From: Lentisphaeria bacterium
GTDB lineage: Bacteria; Verrucomicrobiota; Lentisphaeria; Victivallales; Victivallaceae
Length of the DNA stretch: 20,435 nucleotides
Reading direction: 5' to 3'
Assembly (NCBI GenBank): GCA_900768515.1
Contig: CAAGDG010000107.1
Location: 1-20,435, forward strand
The position numbers were made by a program, and so were the translations under genes. The notes beneath the pieces are model-generated. The model saw nothing but the letters and a program-made list of their open reading frames with translations, had not been told where the DNA came from and ran no database searches. Positions 13,501 to 20,435 of the stretch are shown in pieces (positions within the stretch are counted from its first letter, which is position 1; every line of letters begins with the position of its first letter).

Positions 13501-14990
13501 ATGAAGAAGAGTGAAATGAAGTTTCTGTTCCTGATCCCGGTTCTGACAACCTTGTGCCTGATTTCCGCCGCCGCCGAACTCGCACCGCTGCGGGTCAAAG
13601 ACGGAAAAGTGATGGCCGGCGACCGCGAGATCCGGTTGCGCGGCATCAACTGGGGGTGGTGGCACGACAGCGGCACCCGCTACACCGAGGAGGAGATGAA
13701 GCGCCAGGCCGAGTGGGGGCCAATGTGCTGCGGCTGACCATCCGCTACACCGACGTCGCCAACGCGGACGGAAGCTGGAACGAGGAGCGGGCCGCCGCGG
13801 TGGACGAGGTTGTCGCGTGGGCCGGGAAACACGGCCAGTACGTGATCATCGACATGCACGAGGTTCCGGGCGGCCAGACGCCGACCCACTATTGCGTCGG
13901 CGGGAAGAACGAATTCTGGAAAGAGGCGAAATTCCAGGAGCAGTTCATCGAGTTGTGGAAGAAACTTGCCGAGCGCTACCGGAATACGCCGGCGGTCGGC
14001 GCCTACGAGCTGATGAATGAGCCCTGCACGGTTCCGCCGGATCCGAAGCTGACCGCCGAACTGCAGCGCCGTGCGATCGAGGCGATCCGCGCGATTGATC
14101 CGGACAAGATGATCGTCGTCACCGGCGACAACTGGAGCAATTTCCAGAGCTCCCTGAGCGACGTCGTCCTTCAGAAAGATCCCAACATCTTGTATACGAT
14201 TCACTTCTACACCGGCGGTTGGCTTCACAACGTCGGAGAGGATAAAGGGGTATCCGGCACCCGCGACTGGTTCTTTTTTGAACTGCCGGTTCCGGTTCCC
14301 GCAGACACGTACAATCCGGAGCTGAGCATCATTCTGCGTTCGACCAACAACGAGGGAACCGCCTGGTTCGACGACGTCGTCATGACCGATGATCGGGGCA
14401 AAGTGATCCACTCCTTCGGCTTTGACGAAGGAATTGAACGGTTTTCGATCGAACGTTCTCCCTTCGGCGTTCTCGAGTACGACGCCGCGGTCGGCCACAC
14501 CCGGCCCGGCAGTCTGCGGATTTCGGGAACCAACAGTTACAACTCCTGGATGAGTCCGCGCTGGAAAGTCGAACCCGGCAAGACCTACAAGCTCTCCGGC
14601 TGGATCAAGCTGGAGAAGGGGACCGGTTCGACCTACATCGGCGCTTCGCTGTTCAACCTCTGCCGTCCGGCTCTGGAGCAGCTGCGTGATGCGCTGAAAC
14701 CGGTCGCCGCGTTTGCGAAGAAATACAACGTTCCGATCTTTGTCGGCGAGTTCAGCATCACCCGCGACAGCGGTCCCGAGGGATATCAGGCCACTGCGAT
14801 CGCCGACCGGATTCGCGTGATGGAAGAACAGAATTTCCACTGGACCTACTGGAACTACCGCGAAACCACCGGTCCGGGCACCATGGCGCTCCACGCCCAG
14901 AAGAAGGACGGTAGCGACTACCCGATCAATGAGCCGCTGCTCAAGGTGCTCAAGGAGGGGTGGAAGCGGAATGCGGAACCGCTCCGCTGA
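13501..14990 (+). pseudogene. Second secreted GH5 paralogue, interrupted by a one-base frameshift
   Basis: The 5' part encodes a signal peptide (MKKSEMKFLFLIPVLTTLCL then ISAAA) and the GH5 start RLRGINWGWW, then ends at a stop at 13735-13737. The rest of the gene continues in the next frame from GANVLRLTIRYTDV to the stop at 14988-14990. The slip is in a run of five Gs (13715-13719): the paralogue reads TGG GGT GCC AAT, and six Gs here would restore TGG GGG GCC AAT. Everything downstream is intact: acid/base Glu at 14019 (AYELMNEPC), the nested CBM-like insert (about 14235-14660), nucleophile Glu at 14748 (FVGEFSI) and the final HWTYWNYRE. The uniform conservation suggests recent loss, a phase-variable tract or a sequencing error. 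The ATG at 13501 is preferred (AAGGAG seven bases upstream) over 13495. Confidence 0.85.
14838..14971 (+). repeat. Copy 2 of the 134-base block shared by the two GH5 genes
   Basis: Gap-free partner of 13291-13424, covering the last barrel strand (HWTYWNYRE) to the C-terminal helix (LLKVLKEGW). The sharp rise in identity relative to the rest of the pair points to gene conversion or strong local constraint. Confidence 0.8.
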
Positions 14991-15011
14991 GGATTTCTCT
15001 GACCTGAACCA

Positions 15012-15049
15012 AAACGGCGGAGATGGTTGAAAAACCGTCTCCGCCGTTT
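15012..15049. terminator. Strong hairpin between convergent operons, probable bidirectional terminator
   Basis: AAACGGCGGAGA (15012-15023) pairs perfectly with TCTCCGCCGTTT (15038-15049). After one T-G wobble the stem continues as GGTT/AACC capped by a GAAA tetraloop, giving about 17 stacked pairs. It lies 21 bases past the GH5 operon and 16 bases past the PfkB-family gene end on the other strand. T runs are short on both sides (TTTCGCTTGC; TTTTGGTTC), so efficiency is uncertain. Confidence 0.65.
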
Positions 15050-15065
15050 CGCTTGCTTACGCTTT

Positions 15066-16007
15066 TCAGAACGTCTCTTCGCGCACGACAATCGCCGCCG
15101 CGATTGCGGCGGCTTCCGCCGGAACGAAACTGCCCGGGAATGCCGACATGCAGTTGGCGCTTGCCGCTCCGAGCGCGATCCGGAACGCCTCGAAGGGATC
15201 GCTCCCATTGACCAGTTCACTCATCCAGACTGCGCTGGCGGTGTCGCCGCAGCCGATCGGATTGACCACCTTCTCCAGCCGCGGCAGCCGATAGACCATC
15301 AGCCGTTTTCCGTCCGAACAGAAGGCCTCGTTTTCTCCGTCGGTGATCGCGGCGAGCCGGGGAGTGGGGCCGGAGGCGGTGAAAAGGTCATGCAGCCCGT
15401 CGCGGACCGTTGTGCAGCCGGTCATTTCGCGCAGTTCATCCGCGTTGATTTTGAGGTAGATTTCCAACCCGGAACCGAAGATCGGCCGGACGTCGCGGCA
15501 GGCATCGATCAGCACCGGCCGCGGAGACGCTTTAAGCAGCTGCGCCGCCCGGGCGTAGAGCAGGGGATCGGTTCCGGTCGGCAACGTCCCACAGAAGGCC
15601 GCGCCGTCGGCTTCATGCAGCGCGTCGGCAAAATAGCCGAGCAGTTTTTCCACCTCGGGGGTGGTGGCCGCGTAAGATGGTTCGATGATTTCGGTCATGG
15701 TCCGCGTCGATTCGCAGAGGCAGGTGTTGCAGGTGCGGGTGGCGGCGCCGGTTTCGACGGTCCAGGCCGGCATCCCCTCCCGGGCGAGTTCCTCGCAGAC
15801 CCGGCGGCCGGTGTCGCCGCCGGCAAACTGGATCAGCCGTCCTTCCGCCCGGCCGTGGCACCGGACCGCCCGGCAGAAATTGATCCCTTTCCCGGCGGGA
15901 AACGCCTGCATCTCCCGGGCGCGGTTGATGCCGTTCTCCCGGAAGCGTTCGAAGAACAGCGTCTTCTGCCAGGCGGGATTGGGACCGACTGCGACCAGCT
16001 TTTTCAT
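15066..16007 (-). CDS. PfkB-family carbohydrate kinase (1-phosphofructokinase-like hexose kinase)
   Basis: This 313-residue ribokinase-fold sugar kinase is of the usual length. Motifs in order are PAGKGIN (37-43) for sugar binding, GTLPTG (140-145), KINADEL (186-192) and the anion-hole/catalytic NPIGCGDTASA with Asp255. The PAGKG and KxNxxE features fit the 1-phosphofructokinase/tagatose-6-phosphate kinase branch, but GCGDT in place of the usual GAGDS makes the exact substrate uncertain. GGAGAG lies seven bases before the ATG at 16007. Its start overlaps the stop of the alcohol dehydrogenase gene by four bases (ATGA), so the two are translationally coupled and may act in one sugar or sugar-alcohol route. 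Confidence 0.85.
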   Translation of the reverse strand: MKKLVAVGPNPAWQKTLFFERFRENGINRAREMQAFPAGKGINFCRAVRCHGRAEGRLIQFAGGDTGRRVCEELAREGMPAWTVETGAATRTCNTCLCESTRTMTEIIEPSYAATTPEVEKLLGYFADALHEADGAAFCGTLPTGTDPLLYARAAQLLKASPRPVLIDACRDVRPIFGSGLEIYLKINADELREMTGCTTVRDGLHDLFTASGPTPRLAAITDGENEAFCSDGKRLMVYRLPRLEKVVNPIGCGDTASAVWMSELVNGSDPFEAFRIALGAASANCMSAFPGSFVPAEAAAIAAAIVVREETF

Positions 16008-17152
16008 GAGAGGCTCTCCAGGATCCGCCGCACCTCGTCGTCGGAGAGATCGCGCGGGTTGCTCTTCATGCTGCCGGAACGGCAGTTCCGCACGATGAAA
16101 TCATAGTGTTCCGGGGCGAGTTTCCAGGCTTTGAAATTTTCCGGAAGCCCGAGGTCGGCCCGAAGTCGGCGGAGTGCGTCGATCAGCATGTCCGGCCGGG
16201 ATCCGGAGGCGGGACCGAGCAGTTTGCCCGCCAGCAGCGCCAGCCGTTCCGCCGCGACGTCCCGATTCCACTCCAGCACCGTCGGCAGCAGAACCGCACA
16301 GCAGACGCCGTGCGGCACGCCGAGCAGACTGCCGAGCGGATGACCGATGCCGTGGACCGCGCCCAGACCCGAACCCGAAAATGCGATCGCCGCCAGCATA
16401 CTCCCTTCCGCAACCGGTGTCCGCGCCGATTCGTCGCCTGCGCACGCCTCTCGAAGCCGGTGAAACAAGAGCTGCGCCGCCTGAAGCGCGAGCGGCAGCG
16501 TGAAGGTGTCGGCCTTGCGCGACAGGAAGCTCTCGATCGCCTGGGTCAGCGCGTCGAACCCGCTGGCCGCCGAAACACCGGGCGGACAGTCGAAGGTCAG
16601 TTCCGGGTCGACGATCGCCAGATCCGCGGCCATTTCCGGGTGGCGGAGCGACTGTTTGATTCCGGTTTCCGGATCGCGCAGTACCGCGTTGGAGGTGATC
16701 TCCGCGCCGGTCCCGGCGGTGGTGGGAAGCGCCGCGAAAAAGAGACCTTTCCCCGGAATGTTCCGTTTCCCATAGAAATAGTCCGCGACACTGCCGGGAA
16801 GCGGCATCAGTGCCGCCGCGCTTTTGGCCGCGTCGATGGCGGAACCGCCGCCCCAGCCGATCAGGGAGGCCGCGCCGATTTCACGGCCGGCCTTCAGAAG
16901 GCGTTCCACGTCGCCAAGCGGGGGTTCCGCGGCAAGATCCGAGACGATCCGGATCGGACGGTTGCCGAGAGCGGGAACAAGTTCATGTTCGATCCGCTCC
17001 TTTGAGTGGCGGCCCGCCGCGATCAGCACGGGACCCGGAGGCAGCAGCTCCGGGAGCAGTGAACGCCTGCCGGGACCGAAGAGAATTTTTCGCGGCAGTT
17101 GTATCTGGTAATATGCCGGACCCCGCAGGTCCGAATCCCATGAAAGATTCAT
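16004..17152 (-). CDS. Iron-containing (group III) alcohol dehydrogenase family protein
   Basis: This 382-residue NAD(P)-dependent dehydrogenase/reductase is of normal family length. It has the dinucleotide loop GWGGGSAIDAAKSAA (99-113), the PTTAGTGAE motif (143-151), and the metal site Asp200, His267 and His281 (HGIGHPLGS...PHG). The fourth metal ligand, His in DALTHA of enzymes such as FucO, is Gln204 here (DALTQAIES). Some family members carry Gln at this place, so it may use a different metal geometry rather than be inactive. It could reduce an aldehyde or oxidise a polyol; the substrate is unknown. GGGAGG precedes the ATG at 17152, which overlaps the rnc stop by four bases (ATGA). It is coupled downstream to the PfkB-family kinase. 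Confidence 0.88.
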   Translation of the reverse strand: MNLSWDSDLRGPAYYQIQLPRKILFGPGRRSLLPELLPPGPVLIAAGRHSKERIEHELVPALGNRPIRIVSDLAAEPPLGDVERLLKAGREIGAASLIGWGGGSAIDAAKSAAALMPLPGSVADYFYGKRNIPGKGLFFAALPTTAGTGAEITSNAVLRDPETGIKQSLRHPEMAADLAIVDPELTFDCPPGVSAASGFDALTQAIESFLSRKADTFTLPLALQAAQLLFHRLREACAGDESARTPVAEGSMLAAIAFSGSGLGAVHGIGHPLGSLLGVPHGVCCAVLLPTVLEWNRDVAAERLALLAGKLLGPASGSRPDMLIDALRRLRADLGLPENFKAWKLAPEHYDFIVRNCRSGSMKSNPRDLSDDEVRRILESLS

Positions 17153-17856
17153 TGTTTCGCCTCCCCGCCGTTTTCGGCGGTCAGATGACAGTAGAGTTGA
17201 CGGGCGGCGTCGCTTTCCGCCAGTTTCCGGCTGGCGGCCCGCCCGAGGGTCACGAATCCGTGGAGTCGCGCCTCCACCTCGTAGAGAGGCTGATGCTCCG
17301 GGCCGGAGGTGCGGAAGACGGTATATTCCGGCGCAACGCCCCAGCGGTGCTGCGAGTACTCCTGCAGCAGTCCCTTCGGGTTGATCGAGGTCAGGAGCCG
17401 GCGGGGGTCCGGGTATTCGGCGGAAACCAGCTCGCGTACAAACGTGCGGACCTGTTCAAATCCGCCATCGAGATAGTAGGCGCCGAGCAGCGCCTCGAAG
17501 AGGTCGGCCAGGGTGGAGTCCCTCCGGCAGCCGCCGGACTCCTGTTCGCCGCGACCGACCCGGATGTAGGTTCCAAGTTCAAAGCTCCGGGCGAGGCGGG
17601 CGAGGGCGGACTCCCGGACCAGCGCGGAACGCATCTTGGTCATCTCTCCCTCGTCGGAGTCGGGGTAGCGTTCGAAAAGATATTCGGTCAGAATAATCTC
17701 CAGCACCGCGTCTCCGAGGAATTCCAGCCGCTGATTGTCGTAGCCGAGGTTGTTTTCGACCGCATAGGAGCGGTGGGTCAGCGCTTCCAGCAGCCGGCCG
17801 GAACCGGTTTCGGGGTAATGGAGCTGCGCTTTGAGTTTTGCAATGTCCCGGCTCAC
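17149..17856 (-). CDS. rnc: Ribonuclease III
   Basis: This endonuclease cuts double-stranded RNA and matures rRNA and some mRNAs. Numbered from the GTG start, the signature NQRLEFLGDAVL lies at 41-52. The metal-binding residues are Glu45, Asp49, Asp118 and Glu121 (TLADLFEALLGAYYLDGG), matching the spacing of the E. coli enzyme. A C-terminal double-stranded RNA-binding domain runs from about 158 (NPKGLLQEYSQ) to 228. The 235-residue length is typical. The frame is open to a TTG at 17874, but the GTG at 17856 is preferred because GGAGGGAG sits five bases upstream of it. It lies 21 bases after the LPS-kinase-like gene and overlaps the alcohol dehydrogenase gene. Confidence 0.93.
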   Translation of the reverse strand: MSRDIAKLKAQLHYPETGSGRLLEALTHRSYAVENNLGYDNQRLEFLGDAVLEIILTEYLFERYPDSDEGEMTKMRSALVRESALARLARSFELGTYIRVGRGEQESGGCRRDSTLADLFEALLGAYYLDGGFEQVRTFVRELVSAEYPDPRRLLTSINPKGLLQEYSQHRWGVAPEYTVFRTSGPEHQPLYEVEARLHGFVTLGRAASRKLAESDAARQLYCHLTAENGGEAKQ

Positions 17857-17877
17857 GATTCTCCCTCCGGTCAAGGA

Positions 17878-18732
17878 TTACTTCCGGACTTTCCGGGTCC
17901 GGTGATTCAGATATTCGACCCGTGCGTCGAGCGCGCTTCCGGCCAGATTGTATCCGGAAAGCTCCTTGTATTTCCGGGTGAAATCGGTGATTACCGCGTC
18001 AGGGTCGAGGGAAATCCCGCACTTGGAATGGCGTACCGCCCGCAGAAAGGAGCTGATGACCCGCGCCAGTTCCCGGCGGCGGCGCGGTTCCGGGATTTCG
18101 TCCGGGTAGATTTCGCTGCCGTCAAGGTCGATCAGGCCCCAGCCGGAGTAAATTCCGATTGGACTTCTGCGGCAGAAGATGTTGCGCAGATTCAGGTCGC
18201 CGTGTTCGACGCCGGCTCCGTGCATCTTGACCAGCAGCGAGGTCAGGCCGGAGACGAACTGACGGTAGGGATCCCCGGCAGCGAACTCCGGCGCCAGCTT
18301 TTCGCAGTTGAGCTGATAAGGGGACAGCTCCCGGGTGATCAGATAGTCCGCCACCGGCAGTCCGTACCGGGTCTGCCGGAGCGCCGCCAGCACCTCGGGA
18401 GTCGGAATCTCATATATTTTGAGCTGAAGCGCCGTTCCCAGCACCCGTTCCGGACGGGGCAGTTTGAAAAGTTTGCGGAATGAATTCCAGAGGCCGATGT
18501 GATTGTAACGCTTGATGAAGAGCTCATCCGCAAGGACCGCCCGGATTTTCGGCCGGTCCTTGCAGATTTTCACGCCCGGATCATCGACTTTGGCGATCCA
18601 GGCGGCCGGATCGTTTCCGGCTGCGAGCCACTCGCTCCGGACGATCCCCGAAAGGTTCGCCCGGTCGTAGCTGCGGTAATCGCCGCCGGGCTCCCGGCAG
18701 CGGTCGAGAATTCCGGAAAGATCCTGCTCCAT
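17878..18732 (-). CDS. Lipopolysaccharide kinase (Kdo/WaaP/InaA-like) family protein
   Basis: This 284-residue protein-kinase-like fold resembles the small kinases that phosphorylate Kdo or heptose in the LPS core. It has an ATP-site Lys74 in LFIKRYN, the catalytic loop HGDLNLRN (177-184, Asp179) preceded by LLVKMHGAGVE, and a metal-binding IDLDG (201-205) replacing the DFG-like motif. It should work at the cytoplasmic face of the inner membrane and implies an LPS-bearing cell. The exact sugar acceptor is not evident. GAGG six bases before the ATG at 18732 supports the start. It begins seven bases after the leuB stop and ends 21 bases before rnc. Confidence 0.8.
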   Translation of the reverse strand: MEQDLSGILDRCREPGGDYRSYDRANLSGIVRSEWLAAGNDPAAWIAKVDDPGVKICKDRPKIRAVLADELFIKRYNHIGLWNSFRKLFKLPRPERVLGTALQLKIYEIPTPEVLAALRQTRYGLPVADYLITRELSPYQLNCEKLAPEFAAGDPYRQFVSGLTSLLVKMHGAGVEHGDLNLRNIFCRRSPIGIYSGWGLIDLDGSEIYPDEIPEPRRRRELARVISSFLRAVRHSKCGISLDPDAVITDFTRKYKELSGYNLAGSALDARVEYLNHRTRKVRK

Positions 18733-18739
18733 CGCGGCC

Positions 18740-19849
18740 TCAGAGGTTGGCGACGACCAGGTCGCCGACTTCGGAGGTGGAGTATCCCATCTTGCCGGCA
18801 GCCATCGACTTGAGTTTGGTTCCGGTCACGACGGTAACGCTCTTTTCAATCGCGGCCGCGGCCTTCTTCTCGCCGAGGAAGTCGAGCATCATCGCCGCCG
18901 CGCCGATCGCGGCCAGCGGATTGATCACGCCGAGTCCGGTGTACTTCGGCGCGGAACCGCCGATCGGCTCGAACATGCTGACCCCCTTCGGGTTGATGTT
19001 GCCGCCCGAGGAGACTCCCATGCCGCCCGAGGTCATCGCGGCCAGGTCGGTGATGATGTCGCCCATCAGGTTTTCGGTCACGATCACGTCGAACCACTCC
19101 GGATTTTTGACCATCCACATGGTGGTCGCATCCACATGGCAGTAGGCGGTCTTGACGGTCGGATAATTGGCGGCCATCGCATTGAAGGCACGTTCCCAGA
19201 GGCCGCAGACGTAGGTCAGAACATTGGTCTTGCCGACCAGCGTCAGCTGCGAGGTGTATCCGGCTTTCCGGTCCTCCTCGGAGAGACCGCGCCACGGATT
19301 CTCGGCGGTATGGCGCGCAGCGGCCAGTTCAAAGGCGAACTTCAGACAGCGGTCGACCTGGCGGCGGGTGTAGACCCAGTTCTGGCAGGCGACTTCGTCC
19401 GGCGTGTCGATCTGGACGTTGCCGCCCATGCCGGTGTAGACGCCGCCGGAGTTCTCGCGGACCACCACATAGTCGATGTCCTCCGGCTTCTTGTTGGCCA
19501 GCGGCGTTTCGACGCCGGGATAGAGCTTGACCGGACGCAGGTTGATGTACTGGTCGAGATCGAACCGCAGCTTGAGCAGAATTCCTTTCTCCAGCACACC
19601 CGGTTTCACCTTCGGATGGCCGATCGCGCCGAGCAGGACCGCGTCGTGACGCTGAAGCTGTTCCTTGGCGTCGGCAGGGAGGGTTTCGCCGGTCGCGAGG
19701 TAGTGTTCCCCGCCCCAGTCGTAATATTTCTTCTCGGTGGTGAAGCCGAATTTCGCAGCGGCGGCGTCGAGCACCTTGACCGCCTCGGCGATCACTTCCG
19801 GACCGGTGCCGTCGCCCGGCAGCACCGCGATCTTGTAATTCTTTGCCAT
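18740..19849 (-). CDS. leuB: 3-isopropylmalate dehydrogenase (isocitrate/isopropylmalate dehydrogenase family)
   Basis: This NAD-dependent beta-decarboxylating dehydrogenase of 369 residues has a family start (KIAVLPGDGTGPEVIAEA), INLRPVKLYPGVETPL with the substrate-binding Arg, and VVRENSGGVYTG. It also has Lys/Asn in VGKTNVLT, the metal-binding aspartates in DVIVTENLMGDIITDLAA, and GGSAPKYTG near the adenine site. Leucine biosynthesis is the most likely role. A tartrate/malate-type or homoisocitrate relative cannot be excluded, since no other leu genes are in view. GGAGAA lies upstream of the ATG. The 122 bases between argG and this gene (19850-19971) show no convincing promoter or terminator. 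The packed genes downstream probably depend on transcription entering through leuB. Confidence 0.82.
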   Translation of the reverse strand: MAKNYKIAVLPGDGTGPEVIAEAVKVLDAAAAKFGFTTEKKYYDWGGEHYLATGETLPADAKEQLQRHDAVLLGAIGHPKVKPGVLEKGILLKLRFDLDQYINLRPVKLYPGVETPLANKKPEDIDYVVVRENSGGVYTGMGGNVQIDTPDEVACQNWVYTRRQVDRCLKFAFELAAARHTAENPWRGLSEEDRKAGYTSQLTLVGKTNVLTYVCGLWERAFNAMAANYPTVKTAYCHVDATTMWMVKNPEWFDVIVTENLMGDIITDLAAMTSGGMGVSSGGNINPKGVSMFEPIGGSAPKYTGLGVINPLAAIGAAAMMLDFLGEKKAAAAIEKSVTVVTGTKLKSMAAGKMGYSTSEVGDLVVANL

Positions 19850-19971
19850 GGAATTTCTCCGATTGTTTTGTTCCGTTTCTTACAGCTTTGCGGCAGGTAA
19901 CGCTTCCCGCCGCTTCTTCTGCCGGGACGGACGCCAGGTCGCGCCCGTTCCGGCGGCGGAAAGGATTCCGA

Positions 19972-20435
19972 TCAGTAACGTTTCTGCTTGCTGTTGGCCA
20001 GCACCCGCAGCCGCAGCGCGTTGAGCCGGATGAATCCGGTCGCATCCTTGTGATCGTAGGCGTCCGCGCCTTCAAAACTGGCGATCGCGTCGTCATAGAG
20101 GCTGTACTCCGACCGGCGGCCGGTCACGTGGCAGGCGCCCTTGAAGAGTTTCACGCGGACGTCGCCGGTGACGAACTTCTGGCTTTCGGTGATCATCACC
20201 TGAATCATCTCCCGTTCCGGAGCGAACCAGAACCCGTTGTAGATCATGTCGGCGTAGCGGGGGATCAGGCTGTCGCGCAGGTGCATGACTTCGCGGTCCA
20301 GCGTGATCTCCTCCAACCCGCGGTGCGCGGCGTGGAGGATGGTGCCGGCGGGAGTTTCATAGACGCCGCGGGATTTCATTCCCACGAAACGGTTTTCCAC
20401 GATGGCGACGCGGCCGACCGCGTGCTTTTTGCCGA
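19972..20435 (-). CDS. argG: Argininosuccinate synthase, C-terminal part (continues past the window end)
   Basis: The last 154 residues are visible, running off the window at GKKHAVGRVAIVENRFVGMK and ending at a TGA at 19972-19974. The stretch RFVGMKSRGVYETPAGTILH, then the helix with HRGLEEITLDRE and YNGFWFAPERE, and finally VRVKLFKG, are the tetramer-forming C-terminal region of argininosuccinate synthases, which join citrulline and aspartate in arginine synthesis. There is no sign of truncation at the 3' end. The start and ATP-binding PP-loop lie outside the window. Confidence 0.93.
   Translation of the reverse strand, partial: GKKHAVGRVAIVENRFVGMKSRGVYETPAGTILHAAHRGLEEITLDREVMHLRDSLIPRYADMIYNGFWFAPEREMIQVMITESQKFVTGDVRVKLFKGACHVTGRRSEYSLYDDAIASFEGADAYDHKDATGFIRLNALRLRVLANSKQKRY

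Noticed and set aside
11794..13665. 623-residue open frame on the minus strand opposite the GH5 region
   Set aside because: It is a shadow of the pseudopilin and GH5 genes, with no signal or motif.
16810..18483. 557-residue open frame on the plus strand
   Set aside because: It is antisense to the alcohol dehydrogenase, rnc and the LPS-kinase-like gene, all with conserved catalytic motifs; no family resemblance of its own.

Overview
The window looks like a chromosomal stretch of a high-GC, Gram-negative bacterium, most probably a member of the Lentisphaerota (Victivallis-like). This lineage call is an inference. It rests on a single pseudopilin-type gene (prepilin N-terminus plus an H-X9-DG-like C-terminus) sitting between a LacI-family regulator and glycoside hydrolases. 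Supporting points are the mix of AraC/LacI regulators with GH2 and GH5 enzymes, an LPS-kinase-like protein indicating an outer membrane, and very high GC at third codon positions, which opens long false frames on the opposite strand of nearly every gene. No tRNA, rRNA, CRISPR array, insertion sequence or phage gene was seen. No gap without a gene exceeds 300 bases; the longest is about 274 bases (9882-10155) and is packed with control signals.

Layout. 1-1707: the start of a DMT-type transporter (minus) diverging from a Na+/H+ antiporter-family protein (plus). 1750-4384, minus strand: a 2[4Fe-4S] ferredoxin, a GT-C-like membrane glycosyltransferase and miaA. 4472-6690, minus strand: nagB followed by an atypical, N-terminally extended ROK-family protein, with AraC-type direct repeats at the nagB promoter. 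6851-9881: an AraC-family regulator diverging from a cytoplasmic GH2 glycosidase with a good terminator. 10019-15049, plus strand: a self-contained carbohydrate operon of a LacI-family regulator, a pseudopilin-like protein and two secreted tandem GH5 enzymes. It has two near-identical palindromes flanking a consensus sigma-70 promoter, and a strong hairpin at its end. 15066-20435, minus strand: argG (C-terminal part only), leuB, an LPS-kinase-like protein, rnc, an iron-containing alcohol dehydrogenase and a PfkB-family sugar kinase, the last five tightly packed.

How the genes may work together. The GH2 enzyme, the AraC regulator, nagB and the ROK protein could form a small sugar or amino-sugar salvage unit: GH2 releases a sugar, ROK phosphorylates it, and NagB deaminates glucosamine-6-phosphate. 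No nagA deacetylase or transporter is present locally. The LacI/pseudopilin/GH5/GH5 operon looks like an autoregulated extracellular polysaccharide-degradation module without SusC/D-like proteins or a dedicated transporter. Both GH5 proteins carry a CBM-like beta-sandwich nested inside the catalytic barrel, with its halves apparently in swapped order. The second GH5 gene is broken by a one-base deletion in a G tract, which may be real, phase-variable or an assembly error.
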